A DNA stretch of 64,000 bases from Massariosphaeria phaeospora (lineage: Eukaryota > Ascomycota > Dothideomycetes > Pleosporales): the NCBI GenBank assembly GCA_011032825.1, contig JAADJZ010000003.1, positions 1,116,001-1,180,000 of the forward strand, written 5' to 3'. The notes beneath the pieces are model-generated. The model searched no databases. It saw only the letters and a program-made list of their open reading frames with translations, and was not told the origin of the DNA. Both the position numbers and the translations under genes were made by a program. This document shows positions 21,909-33,646 of this stretch, piece after piece; the first letter of the stretch is position 1, and the number at the start of each line of letters is the position of its first letter.

Positions 21909-23787
21909 ATGGATAAAGCGCTTGCAGCTATCGACGCGCTGAAACCAGGAGAAAAACTTGTATATAAAAAAATTGCTGATAAATATGGTGTTAATCGCAC
22001 AACGTTGTCGCGCCGCCATCGCCTGATTACGCGCCCACGCGACGACGCGTACAACAACATGCGCGCACTCAACGTACAGCACGAAGCTGAGCTTGTCAAA
22101 TATATCAAAAGCTTTACAGAGAGACGCCTACTACCTACAAGAGCAATGATACAATTATACGCCTCCAAGCTAGCAAAACAGGACGTCTTTGAGAGCTAGG
22201 TTACGCGCTTTCTAGAGCGCAATAAAGATGACTTAACATCTCGCTGGGCACCTGCCATGGATTCTGTACGCCACAACGCTGATTCCTCTAAGAAATACAT
22301 CTTGTATTTTCAACTACTCCAAGAGAAAGTCACTTAGTACGATATCTGGCCTCAGGATACCTACAATATAGATGAAAAAGGCTTCGCAATTGGAGTGCTT
22401 GCAAAGTCAAAAAGAATCTTTAGCAAAGAGGCTTATACACGTAAGCGTGTAAACTCAGCTCTCCAAGATAGCTCTCGTAAGTGGATAACGCTATTGGCGT
22501 CAATTTGCGCTGATGGCACCGCGCTGCCGCCAGCCATTATCTATCCAGCTGCCAAAGGAGACGTACAAGCTGGCTAGGTTGAGAATATCGAGCCTAGCAT
22601 CCATACAGTACATTTCACGACTTCTCCATTAGGCTGGACAAACAATGAGATAGGCCTTGCGTAGCTAGAACAAGTTTTCAATCGCTATGCAAAGCAGAAA
22701 GCACGGCGGAGATAGCGATTACTTATTATTAACGGGCACGGCAGCCATGTAACGATCGATTTTATCAACTTCTGCGATGAGAATAGGATACTACTCTGTA
22801 TATTTCCTTCGCATTTAACTCATACGCTGCAACTACTAGATGTTGGATGCTTTAGTCCACTAGCATCTAACTATAGTCAAGAGCTCACAAAACACCTCCA
22901 TACATTGCTTGAATAGATCCCAATCAATAAGAGCTACTTCTTCTCATTATTCTAGGGCGCCTGGAGCTCTACATTCAACGAGAAGCTGATACTTAGCTCG
23001 TTTGAAGCCACTGGCATATCGCTACTCAATCCAAACAGGATACTCGATAGGTTTAGGCTATTAACACCAAATAGCTTAGGATCGTCAGAATCATCTACCT
23101 TAGTCTACTCAGGAGGCGATTGGCAGAAAATAGAGACGTTGATTAATAGATCTGTGGAGGATACGCACTCCAGGGAGACGCGCAAAGTAATGAGAACTCT
23201 CTACTACCTTGTAGCTTAGAACGAGCTTCTACACTATGAGATAGCTGCTATAAAAAAAGCTCTACAGAAGAAAAAGCAGCGCTTTACAAAGCGTAAAGCT
23301 CTACCTCTACAGCAGCATCAGGAGTATCATGGAGGTGCTGTTTTCTAGTCACCTCGTGCTAAGAGAGAAGCAGAGAAACGATATAAGATTTTTCAACGCC
23401 TTGCACATGAAGAAGAGCTTGCAAAAGCTAATAGAAAAGAGCTTTAAAACAATAATAAGCTACTTAAAGAGAAGCTTGCAGAGGAGAAGCGTGTAGCGCG
23501 AGAGGCAGCCAAGTTAGTGCAAAAGAGAGAGAAGGCTAAGAAAGCTGAACAGGCAGCTGCGCGCGCACAAGAAAAACAGCGCCAAAAAGAAAAGAAAGAC
23601 GCTCAAAAAGCTCTACAATTATTCTAAAGAGGCAGAAAGGTAGCTTTAAAGCCTTCTATTAAGCAGAAAAAGCGTGCGCGTCGTGCTAGAGGTGCTGGAA
23701 ATAGTAAGTCGTCTGATGTGGCTGCGCTAGCTGCAGCGCCTACTGTCAACTCTCGCGGGCGCAAAATCACTCGGCCAGCTAGGTATA
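21909..23787 (+). pseudogene. Fot1/pogo-type transposase of element A (RIP-mutated)
   Basis: One continuous frame starting at ATG 21909 encodes a helix-turn-helix N-terminus (KIADKYGVNRTTLSRRHRL), a CENP-B/psq-like DNA-binding region, and a DDE_1 catalytic core with NIDEKGFAIGVL, LLIINGHGSHVT and PLASNYSQEL. The C-terminus is a charged coiled-coil (KAKKAEQAAARAQEKQRQ). There is no frameshift, but many stops break it, nearly all TAG plus a few TAA, lying where Trp or Gln is expected (for example the TAG before VTRFLERN). This is the C-to-T pattern of RIP at CpA. The frame ends TRPARYI followed by a stop only when the insertion at 23788 is removed. Not functional as it stands. Confidence 0.85.
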
Positions 23788-23989
23788 TTGTGGTTTCCGA
23801 AATACCTTTGCCATGGTCTGTGCGCGAGATAGGCTAAACATCGGCCACAAGCCAATTTTGTATGGGGCAAAATGTATCAATAATCTCTCATCTGTTTTTC
23901 AATCAATATCGTTCTAAAACTGTTCAAATATCGTGGATTTCGTGAGGCTACGCCCTACGCCTGTTCAGGCACCTAAAAAGGCGCTCAAA

Positions 23990-24976
23990 ATGGAGAGAGG
24001 AGGTGGCAGGAAGCTCGAACCAGAGCTTCTCCAGCGGGTAGTCAATCGAATTGAGGCTGGCTACAGAGACTGCGACATCAACAGGGAGCTAAGAGTCAGC
24101 AACCAAAGCCTCCGTAAATACAGGCTCAACTTTGACGTATTTGGGGAGCCATACGCCTTAGTCTCTGTACAGAGAAGCCGGCCGCCGTTGTTGCTACAGG
24201 CTTATCTTGATAGCCTTATTGCTTTTCTCCGCGAGAAGCCGAGCGCGTACCTAGAAGAGATGCAGGCGTTTTTGTACGATGAGTTTGATGTAACGGTCTC
24301 TGTAACTACGCTATACAGAGGCCTAGAGCGAGCGCGATGGAGCCGTAAAAAGGCAACAAAACACGTCCGCGAGAGAAGTAAGCCGCTGCGCGCAGTGTTT
24401 CGATATCGCCTTCAAACGTAGAGAGCAGAGCAAATCGTCTGTATTGACGAGTCTGCTGCCAACGAGAGAACTGGGGATAAGAAATATGGCTGGTCACCCG
24501 TTAATACGCCAGTTGACGTTGCCTACTCTATGAGGAGGTTAGAACGGTGGAGCTTGTTGCTAGCATTGACAGTTGATGGCTATCTCTGCCATATAGTGTT
24601 TCAAGGCGCTATTAATAGCGAGATATTTGAGGATTTCTTGCGGGAGCACGTACTGCCTCATTGCAACTCCTACCCACTGCCGCGGTCCATAATCGTACTG
24701 GATAACGCGTTAATTCATCGATCTCCGAGTATTGCGGCGCTCTGCGCTGAGCGAGGTGTTTAGCTAGAGTTCCTGCCGCCATACTCACCGGATTTCAATC
24801 CGATTGAGCAGTCCTTCAAGGTGTTGAAGTCCTGGCTCAAGCGGCATCAGGAGGAGGCAGAGATGTTTACTAGCTTCGAATACGCTCTCGAAATGGCCGT
24901 AGAGCAGTGTTGCTATAGAGAAGCAGGCTAGGCAGAAAGCTTCTTCAAGCACTGTAGATATATTGTGGATAGGTAA
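23990..24976 (+). pseudogene. IS630/Tc1-type DD34E transposase, element E (three in-frame TAG)
   Basis: A single frame from ATG 23990 to TAA 24976 gives 328 codons, collinear with the intact 326-aa copy at 39148-40128. The order is a homeodomain-like N-terminal half (ELLQRVVNRIEAG), YLEEMQAFLYDEFDVTVS, the first catalytic Asp in CIDESAANERTG, the second in IIVLDNALIHRS and the Glu in PDFNPIEQSFKVLK. Three TAG codons interrupt it at 24419, 24761 and near 24928. The first stands exactly where the intact copy has Trp (LQSWDADQ), so it is a TGG-to-TAG change as RIP makes. No frameshift. Inactive. Confidence 0.85.
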
Positions 24977-25105
24977 CGATGGGATGACATCCGGAGATAA
25001 CCGAGGTAACTCCGGCTATACACAAAAGTTACCCCCTCAACGCTGTAGCAACAGCCAACGCCATTAGAAAAAAATAAAAATAGTTACCACGTTGCTGCAG
25101 AGTTG

Positions 25106-27106
25106 TTAGCAATCAGCGCGCAGTGTTTTGGTGTACGTAGGTAGCTGCGTTGTTGACTTACTGTGTTTTTTCTGTAAACGCGCTAAATTTTCAGGAACAT
25201 TCTCTGCAGGATCGCTCTCGCCGCTAGCGCCGTCGGATTGTATCAACGGCGGGTTCTCTAGGTGCTTCTCCATACGCCTCATCTCTGCTTTACGGCACTT
25301 TAGGTCCTGCGCGTCGTCAAGGCCGCTGTAAGTTAGCCTTCACTCTAGCGCTTTCTGCTTTACTGTTGATAAAAGAGACACTAGCGCCTTGTAATGAGAT
25401 ACCCAAGTTTCTAGCGTCAAGCCATGTACTAGGTCTATCATTTGGTTTAGGTTCTACTTATCTCCTTCTACGATCTTTAACTATATCTCTTTTTTTGCTA
25501 TAGGTAGCGTATTTGCGTCGTTGTCAATCCACTAGTTGACAAAGTTCAGTGCGTGATAATACAGCTCGCGGGAGCGATCCACTTCAATATCCTCCCAAAA
25601 CGGCTCGCGAGATATCTCACGAGCTGCCTCACAAGATGGCTCGCGTCGCATTTGAGTAACAGGTGGCCTGTGTTTTGTAGGCGTAGCTCCGCCGTATTGG
25701 GCTGCCTGCAACCGGATAAGCTCGTTTATCTAGGTTGACATTATCACCGCCTGCATCTGCTGCAGAGACTGCCCAACTCCCTCACTAAGTTGCTCCTTCT
25801 GCTTTGTACGCTCGCGATCCTTTTTAGCCTGCTCTTTTGCGCGATGGAGTACTAACGTAACATGATCCGATGGCCTCTTGACGCTGCCGCGGCCAGCGTC
25901 AATCTCTTTACACCATATGGCTACAATATTGCCAGAGACTGGATAATGGTTCTCCTATCGATCTAGCCGTCCATCAACTCGGCTAGAGACCTAGCAAGGG
26001 CGTTTGTGGTTCATACAGTACGTATTTTTACACTGCCACTCGTCTATTATCTCTATTGCGTGGCCGTCACCTACAACTCCCGCCTCAATTGTATTGGCAA
26101 GGCCTTGCTCTTGTATATTTGTGGCAATCCGCGGACGCTGAGATTGAGATAGCCCAGCCTGAGTTTGGCTAGCAGCAGCAACAGGCGCCAGAGCATCCGC
26201 CGGCGCCAATAGCAACTCAAAATCCACATTGGGTGGCCATGAGTATCGCTCAATGATCCTCCGCAGCGACTTCTTGACCTTATAGAAATCCATGAGCGTC
26301 TCCTTGCGCAGCGAGATCACCCAACGATCGTTTCTCGTCATCTTATCGTGAAAAACGGTAGCCGTTAGACTGCTAAACTTTACAGGCAACTTATCTCGCT
26401 GCTCGTAAATCGTATCGTCAACCTAGCGCTACAACTCTGCCTTATCGAGATTGTACAGCCGAACAGTGTCGCTATCATACGCAGTAGCAATCGCCGCCTT
26501 GTCAAAGTTGCCTACGCCTGCTCGCCGGCGTACGTTGACGAGAGTATCGTCAATTTGAGCCTCATCCACCTCATCTCGCACAAACAGGCCCTCGCTGACG
26601 TCACGGGCAGCTAGGCGCTCTCTATTAGCAATCTCTGCACCTACGCCCTCTCTCACACCTACACTCTCCGCGCCACGATTTCCTCGCTGAGATCCGGCTG
26701 GGGGCGCGCTCTCGACGCCTCTCGCAAACTCTTCGACGGCTGCCGTCGCAGCTACGCCCTCTCCGCTATACAAATCGAGACCCGCGTCGTCGAAATCCTC
26801 GCCGAGATCGTCGTCCTCCGTCAGCTCCACAATCTCTGCGTTTTGGGCGCCTGATGGCTCGCTCGCTGTGACCGGGGCGCGATTGTTGCCAGACGTAGGT
26901 TCGAGCGCCTGCCTCGCCAGGCCTCCTTTGCGGACGGCCGTAGACCGTTTGTCTGCCTTTTTAGGTGCTCCATTGTCTGGCTGGGTCCCGCTGGCAGGCG
27001 CCTTACGTTTGCCTGCCTTTTTGGCGCCGGGCGGATTCGTACCTGCGTCGAATGCTACGGTCGCCCGCTTGGCCCGGGTAGCTCGCAGAGAGCGATTTTC
27101 GTCCAT
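25106..27106 (-). pseudogene. Unknown transposon-borne protein, ~666 codons, element E
   Basis: One frame of exactly 667 codons from ATG 27106 to TAA 25106, interrupted only by point stops (TAG mostly, one TGA). The N-terminus is basic and proline-rich (NPPGAKKAGKRKAP), then an acidic patch (ELTEDDDLGEDFDDAGLD), a region with VNVRRRAGVGNFDKAAIA, and a central conserved block where ATNIQEQGLANTIEAG and ENHYPVSGNIVAIWCKEI match the plus-strand protein in element F. A charged coiled-coil (AKEQAKKDRERTKQKEQL) follows. I do not recognise the family. Its repeated association with a DD34E transposase suggests it is part of the transposon rather than a host gene. Confidence 0.6.
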
Positions 27107-27419
27107 CCGAAGTAGCGCCGGGCGCCTATCACAGTCAATAATCACGCAAAACACCAAAAAACGTATACTGACGTTGAGATAGGGCAAATATGGCTCAATG
27201 GGGCGAGGTGGGTGAAATTGAACTCTATCGGCATAATTCTACATACAAAAACGCTAGGACCTTGATGCCTTGGCGGTTCGGCGCCTCCTAGTTCCAGCGC
27301 ACGGTCCATAGCAAAGGTATTTCGGAAAACACCAATAACGTAAAGCACTACCGAGTGCGCTACACTACCGAGTGCGCTAGAATTTCTTGGCACAACCAAC
27401 TCATCTCGAAGAACATTAG

Positions 27420-28078
27420 ATTAATTGCTATCAAACAAGGAACCTGCGTACGTTATGCTAGCCTCAGATTCAGAAATTGCTTCTAAATCCTTTTGGCAGG
27501 TTCGGGCATTGTGCCCTGTATTACTACAGTTTTTACAGCGCCGTAGAGCTAGTTGTGCTCTCTCTTAACCCTCTCCACTACGCGCTTTCTTTGATAGCTA
27601 AGGCGCTGTAGACGCTTTAGCAGCTACCTGCGCTAATCCGTTACTGTACTCTATCGTACCACCTGTTTGAATCCGCTTTCGTTTGCGCAATTTCCGCTTG
27701 GTTATCTCTGCTAATTGATCTTCAAGCTCCTTGATACGGTGGTCCTTAAGCGCGTTCTGATGCAGCATTAATTCAGGCTCTTTTACAAGCTAGGAGAAGC
27801 TACTCTGCGCTAACGTAGGCGATCTAGTAATAGAATCCCGTACTAGCTTTGATTGTGATCCAAATTCGAGTGTATTGCTTGGAGTCTTTGACTGCCACGG
27901 CGTCTCTAGTGCGGGTAGTAGTAGTGGAGTACACAGCCGTACTTCAAGACAATCAAGGACTACCTGCGCATTAATAGGGACTAGCCCTGAAGCCTCAAAG
28001 GCCTTCTTGCAGTTCTTTGCTGTAAACACCTCGAAAAACGCGTCTCTAAAGGCTGGTAGGAAGCCTTTTTTGTTGATA
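27420..28078 (-). pseudogene. Pogo-like transposase of element B, C-terminal part
   Basis: Minus-strand continuation of the transposase at 35066-36093, reading GFLPAFRDAFFEVFTAKNC, then CKKAFEASGLVPINAQVVL, and ending with a CCHC zinc knuckle (CKNCSNTGHNARTC, near 27530-27490). The knuckle is a feature of this subgroup of fungal DDE_1 transposases. The frame has an in-frame stop near 27790 and others further on. Confidence 0.75.
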
Positions 28079-28124
28079 TTGTGCAGTCCGAATAACCGCA
28101 TACACCTCAAAAACAGTGTAGTTA

Positions 28125-28548
28125 ACGTACCTCACGAGTTCGCGAGCCACACGGGTTCGCGAGCCACCTAATTTTACTAAGGAAAATCAATAATCTAGAG
28201 CTTAATAACTCTACAACTGCTTAATAGAATTCTCTAAAAATCAAATATGCTATTTCTGTATATATAAGCTTTATGTAACTAAGATTACTAAGCTCTAGCT
28301 AGTCTAGAAGAGTAGATAGCTAAAAACGCACGAACGTTTTTAACTTTTCTTAAATAACTTTCTAAGTACTAACGCTATAGCTTAGTAATCTTAGTTACAT
28401 AAAGCTTATATATACAGAAATAGCATATTTGATTTTTAGAGAATTCTATTAAGCAGTTGTAGAGTTATTAAGCTCTAGATTATTGATTTTCCTTAGTAAA
28501 ATTAAGTGGCTCGCGAACCCGTGTGGCTCGCGAACCCGTGAGGTACGT
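28125..28548. repeat. Foldback MITE, 170-bp arms
   Basis: Arms 28125-28294 and 28379-28548 are near-perfect inverted repeats around an 84-bp loop. Flanked by TA (28123-28124; 28549-28550). Each end starts ACGTACC and then has two abutting 17-bp units (ACGAGTTCGCGAGCCAC and ACGGGTTCGCGAGCCAC). No coding capacity. Confidence 0.85.
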
Positions 28549-28767
28549 TATTACTATTTATTATAGTAGTTTAGTACTAGAAGTAGAGTTTAGAAGCTAA
28601 GCGAGTCTCTTTATACTTAACTCTTAATAACTCTAGCTATACTAGCCCTATTTAGGCAATTTTTAGTTAGTCTGAAAGTGCTAGGGTAAGGCTTTAAAAT
28701 GGTGTAAAAACTATCTAAATAGCTCTACTATTAGTAACGTTATTAAGCTTTAAACCTAAGAATTTAG

Positions 28768-28824
28768 TGCCAAGAAATTTTGGCGGGTTCGCTGGTGTAG
28801 CGGGTTCGCTGGTGCTTTACGTTA
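28768..28824. repeat. Isolated element terminus with paired 17-bp units
   Basis: Reads outward to ACGT and TA, and in reverse complement shows two abutting units CACCAGCGAACCCGCTA and CACCAGCGAACCCGCCA. It resembles the ends of element B but with a different unit. No partner end was found nearby, so it is a truncated remnant or the end of a degraded element. Confidence 0.5.
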
Positions 28825-28899
28825 CTCTGTATACTACTATATAAAACTAAACTATCAAGAAAAATTATCTTATTATAGTAATGTACCTACGCTGGCGAA

Positions 28900-29100
28900 T
28901 GGGTAGGGGGTACCCATCGATGGGTATAGGTTGGGTTATGGGTCGCACAGACCTTGGGTTAAGGTTGGGTCATGGTTACTCTAGCGTAGGTAGGGGTTAG
29001 GTTAGGGTCATCAAAGCGTTGGGTTATGGTTTGGTTAGGGTGATCGAAGCTTGGGGTTAGGGTTGGGTTAAAGGTTACATCTGGGTTATAGGGTTATGTG
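28900..29100 (+). repeat. Left subterminal telomere-like repeats of the hAT element
   Basis: Many imperfect copies of GGGTTA, GGGTTAGG and TTGGGTTA in one orientation. The mirror array sits at the other end. Spacing is irregular, unlike a true telomere. Confidence 0.75.
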
Positions 29101-29253
29101 TTAGCTTAGAGAGTCGCTAAGGTTTAGAGAGTTATCACAGCTAGTTATCACATTTAAGAACGCGCAAATCGTATTTACGAAGTTCTGTCATTACAGCTAC
29201 TATTCACGTACAAGGACACAAGTGGAGTAGGAAGAGTTGTATTACTACAGATA

Positions 29254-31946
29254 TTAATCACGGTAGCGTAGAGGTCGAGCGCGCTTCCGTGGCGGAAGTG
29301 GCGAATCCTCTTCTCCTGAATCATCATCCGACAGAGTTATCCTTGATCGTAAAGGCCTAGATGTAGGCCCAGATGTAGGCCCAGATGACGGGCCAGGTGT
29401 AGGCCCAGATGTTGGCCCAGGTGTTGACCCAGATGACGGGCCAGGTGTAGGCGTAGATGTAGGCCTAGGGGTAGAGTCTACATACTGCGCTCGAAGGTCA
29501 AGTAGGTCCTCAACCTCGTCACATGGTAGTTCCTCATTATCTGCCTCTGCAGACTGAGGGACGCTGTCCTGTCCTTCCTCTTGAGCAATACAGTTTCTCA
29601 ATATCATAATCCGCCGAATCGTCTGGGCAGCAAGTCGGTGCCTTCTATCGCCAATAACATCCTTAGCAACGTTGAATTCGCGCTCGACCCCAACCTGGGC
29701 AATCTGTACTGCAAGTACATCTTTTGCAACTTGTGATAGGCGTGGATACGTTTCTTCATTTACTTGCCACCATTTAAGGATATCAAAAGAGGCACTGGCG
29801 CGTACGCAGGCAATGCTTAGATAGGCCTCCCCTTCTTGGCGAGTTGGGCCCTTTCCTTCTTCTGTTTCGTCTAGGTTGACAGATGAAAAACTGCTTGGCA
29901 GCGACTGGGGCAGAGGCTTTGGTCTCCGAAACCATTCACTACCCTGGGGTCTAGTTGTACGGGACGGAGGGATAGGAGTAGGGGCAGGGCGAGTATCGTC
30001 GTCATAGCGATCGAGGTAATCAAGAAACTCTTCGCGGTAGGTGTGCTTGTCTTGATTATCCCAGGTTTCGTCCTAGACGCGCAGTTAGCATATGACTGTG
30101 ATAAGTAACTGTGATAACTATACCTCGTACGCCGTGAGCTTTTGGCTAGGGTCCAGAACAGTAGCACAATTAAATAAGAACCCTCGTTCATCGCCAGTCC
30201 TCCCATAATACTTGCTAAGTTTAGCCCTTCCTTTATCTGCAGCGGCTCGTACAACTGTAGGCCACTCAGAAGTATCTCGATTTTCTGTGTCGTCGTCAAG
30301 TTCGTCCTGCATACTGTCTAGGAAGTTGAAAAGACGGTTGTACATAAGCCAGATATACTGGACTTGTGGCCTGTGGTTTTCACTTAAGAAGTTTGTTGCG
30401 TCCTTAAAGTTCTTAAGCATATCAGTAATTAACTTTAGGTGGTGCCATTCGTCTGGTGTTAATTTTAGTCGCCTAAGGTCGCGGAAGTCTACCTCTGCTG
30501 TATCCTCATTATCTGGGATACTGCCTGCACTGATTGTTATCTTAAGTGCGATCTCTTTCACTAGCCATTCGTTGATAAATCTCTGGATCTTAAGTGCGCG
30601 CTCGCACATATCGTAGGTTGAATTCCATCGTGTTTTAACGTCGCGGATAACAGACATCCGTTGTTTTAGTGGCAAGTGTAGTTGCGTAGCGATAAACCGC
30701 TCGTATCGTTGGGACGACGAATCAATTGCTATGCAGATAGCTCGAAGCTAGGTGTGTGTTAGGCTGTGATAAAAGTATGTAATAACGCACTGTATACCTT
30801 GCGGAGAGAGTTTGGAACAGAGATATTCGCCTGCACGTCGCTCAAATGGCGTCTCTGTAGTATTTCTCCTGGTTCAACGTCGGCACCTGCTGATGCTGCA
30901 AGCTTGAGGTGTGAAATGATATCTTGAACAACAAGGTTGATGATGTGAGCAAGACACGGGATTGAGTTTTCTGATGAGCTCCAAGGTATGTCCTCTGCCT
31001 CTAGTTGCTGTTCAATAACACGACCAAGCGTTTTGTTTTCCCCAGCATTATCCGCAGTGATTGCTAGAAGGCGTAATTTGATGCCAGTGTCTGAGAGTAC
31101 TTGCAGTATATCAGCAGCTGCAGCAGCACCAGTATGTCTTCCGCGTAGAGGAACGAAATCTAGCAACTTCTCCCGAAGCTGCCAGTTGCAGTTAACGTAG
31201 TATCCTTTAACTGCAAGGAAACTAAGATGATTAGAAGCAGACCACCCATCTATCGCAATTGAGATCTTGGTTGACTGGCCAATGTCATTAAGAAGTGATG
31301 CTTTAGCCTCTTCAAATCGTTCATAGAACATTCCCTGGAATTTGAATCGGCTAATACTTGGAATATCAGGTCGAAGAAATTGAAGAAATCGCTGGAATGA
31401 GGGCCGCTCAATTGTTCGAAAAGACCAGTTGCTATATATAACTACTCGTACTAGTTCCCGTTCAAAGGCCTGGGTCGAATATGGTGGTACAATAGTAGTA
31501 AATTGAGGTTGACGTAGTGCTAGCTGTAGACGAGGTTGAGAGTGAACAGGAGCAGGCGTTCTTCGGCAGGTCCTAGATTCGAGGTGGTTGAGTAAGTGTT
31601 TAGTCCCGATAGTCTTAACTGCTGGGTGCTGAAGAGCAAGGCCGCAATTATAGCAGAATACGTAGGGGTGGCCATTACTAGAATCAGCAGCTTCTTCAAA
31701 CTGTAGCCATACCTGACCAGTGCGTACAGCAGAGTTCCATCGCGGATTTGCTGTCTCTGGGTCTAGAGCCCACTTAGTAGAACTCCACCACATTTTCCAC
31801 GCAGTTACTACTGCCTCTCGTTCTGTATCATCCTCAATATGCGTAGAAGGATATTTTACTAGATGTAGTTTATTCCTTTCTCCCCCTCGGACGAATTGCT
31901 CAGCGTCGAATTTAAATGGACGAACAAGTGGCGGAAGTTCTGCCAT
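29254..31946 (-). CDS. hAT-family transposase
   Basis: Transposase of the surrounding element. Three exons (31946-30798, 30747-30124, 30072-29254), all in phase 0, join to 863 aa with no stop. Introns are 50-51 nt with GTATAC/CCTAG and GTATAG/TCTAG ends. A BED-like zinc finger lies at about residues 98-121 (C98, C101, H117, H121). The RNase-H-like catalytic part contains ISIAIDGWSASNHLSFLAVK (first Asp), LAITADNAGENKTLG (second Asp) and the IPCLAHIINLVVQD C-x2-H motif. The C-terminal dimerisation domain reads WWQVNEETYPRLSQVAKDVL and then VGVEREFNVAKDVIGDRRHR, diagnostic of hAT. A Gly-Pro-Ser-Thr tandem repeat and a basic tail end the protein. It appears unmutated by RIP, unlike the elements around it. 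Confidence 0.93.
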
Positions 31947-32327
31947 GTTTATGACAAAAGGTATAGTACAAGAGCGCAGGTACTGTGATAATAGACTGTA
32001 ATAATTGGTGTTAGAGTAGACTGAAGATAGAGGACAGGTACATTGCCAAAGGAGAACACGCAGATTGTCAAAGGAAAACAGAACATGCCTCTCTGCCTGC
32101 GAAATATTGCTGACGTCCAAGCGCAAAGGCTGAGGCAGTAATGCAACCGAGATTAGGGCTAGAATTAAAGCCGCAGTAGTAGCGCCTCAATCTTACAGTT
32201 CTAATTGGGTTATACTTGCTAATCTGTCAATCGCAATGTCATGCACGTTTCAGGCCGCGTCATAGACAGTAGATACTAGCTGTGTTCATGCTAGCGACGT
32301 CTTAATTTACATAGGGGGTAGAGGGCC

Positions 32328-33646
32328 TTAGGTCTGCGCCTCCTCATGAGCGTCACCATCGTCAGAGAAACCCTCCCAATCTGAATACTCCACCGACTCA
32401 GTCTGCTCCACCACCTCAGTCTGCTCCACCACCTCATCCACCACCTCATCCTGCTCCTCATTCTCATCCTTATCCTCAACCTCTTCCTCATCTTCACTAG
32501 AGGACTCGTCTGCTTCTGCTAACGCCTTCCTCCACTGATCTTCTGTCTCATATTCGTCTTCACACTCATTGTAGAACGCATCAATTTCTGAGTCGCCACT
32601 TGCCTCTTCCTCACACTCATCAATTGTAGGCGCTGGAATATACGGGCTGTCGATATCTTCATAGGCATCGTCGCCGTCAACGCGCAGTTCGAGAGGGGGC
32701 GTAGGCTCGCGTGGGCTGGTGCAGTTAGTATAGGTATGTGATAAACCGCTGTGATAACTTACTTCCAGTCCTCAGCAGTTACTAGTGTCAGATCCTCTGG
32801 AGTCAACGTCTTCACAAACTCTTGCCAATCCATTTTAGCCTCCTCGTTCTCAAACGAATTATTCTTTAACTTGGCTAATCCGTCTGAGTAGATACGTCGC
32901 ATAATCCTATCAGTAGCCCCGCCAGCGCCAAATATTCGCGACATTGGCTGATTCTTAATCTTCCTCTTGTCTTCTGGTGCTTTGGCGATCTGTTCAAGGA
33001 TGTTTCCGTGCTGTCGGAGGTCAACATCGTGATAAATACGGGCCCACTTTTTATGGGCAAGGCCAAGTTTTGCTTGAAGCCACTCAACTGCGTATTGTAA
33101 GTACAATAACGTGATAAACTAATATGATAACTTACCGCTCTTCTGTGCGCGGTAGCGTTGCTCATCTAGAAGCTCAAGTTCAGTTGCTAACTGCTTCTTC
33201 TGGTCGTGCGCAGACAACGCAGTAAACTCCTCCTTCGCCTTAAGCCTCTTCTTAAGCTGGTATTTTGCTTGCCGATCTCCTGCACTAGCATCTGCAATAG
33301 CCTTTCCTTCAGCACTCAGGTGAGCTGTCCGATCTCTCTGAGCAGTCGCGCGGGCAGTATCGCTCAATTGACTCTTAGACAGTAGCTTGTAATGTGTAGG
33401 GCGCCCTCTTCGTGATCCAACGCAACCGCGATCCGCTAGTACGCTGAGGACTTCGTGCTCTTCAGACTCAAAGCCCTAAGTCTGTTAGCAGATGCTGTAA
33501 TAAACTTCTGTGATAATTACATTTGTAAGCGCCTTCCACTCCGCCAGCTCAAACCCAGTCGGAACCTCAATCTCGTGAGGCGGAAGCAACTTATTATCAA
33601 GCTCGTAGTCCATCTCGTCGTCAAGCTCCTGCTTAATTGCGGCCAT
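32328..33646 (-). CDS. Acidic-tail protein carried by the hAT element, unknown family
   Basis: Four exons (33646-33521, 33475-33136, 33087-32763, 32715-32328) join in frame to 392 aa; introns are 45-48 nt with GTAAKT donors and CTAAC-like branches. I do not recognise a domain. The N-terminal ~40 residues are acidic and hydrophobic, then GFESEEHEVLSVLADRGC, a basic GSRRGRPTHYKLLSKSQ segment, a long charged helix (RQAKYQLKKRLKAKEEF, ATELELLDEQRYRAQKSG) and EWLQAKLGLAHKKWARIYHD. The last ~70 residues are extremely acidic (SSSEDEEEVEDKDENEEQDE). A basic coiled-coil body with an acidic tail is common in histone chaperones, and its divergent neighbour is a histone, so a chaperone or partner role is a reasonable guess but only that. 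Confidence 0.75.

Larger units (their letters stand above)
23788..27335. mobile_element. Element E: two-gene DD34E transposon, degraded copy
   Basis: Inverted termini sharing TTTCCGAAATACCTTTGC occur at 23793-23816 and, reversed, at about 27306-27330, each flanked by TA (23786-23787 and 27336-27337). The 3.5 kb between them hold an IS630/Tc1-type transposase (plus strand) and a long unknown reading frame (minus strand), tail to tail. The same gene pair in the same arrangement occurs in element F. Confidence 0.65.

Noticed and set aside
27142..27399. Extra transposase fragment at the right end of element E
   Set aside because: The similarity to 23788-23825 is explained by the terminal inverted repeat of element E, which the element A frame happens to read into.
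28900..29100. A real or healed telomere
   Set aside because: Repeats are imperfect, oriented inward, mirrored at 34680-34880, and lie inside defined hAT termini with target duplication.
32291..32497. Arg/Trp-rich minus-strand frame
   Set aside because: Out-of-frame shadow of the acidic tail of the hAT cargo protein.
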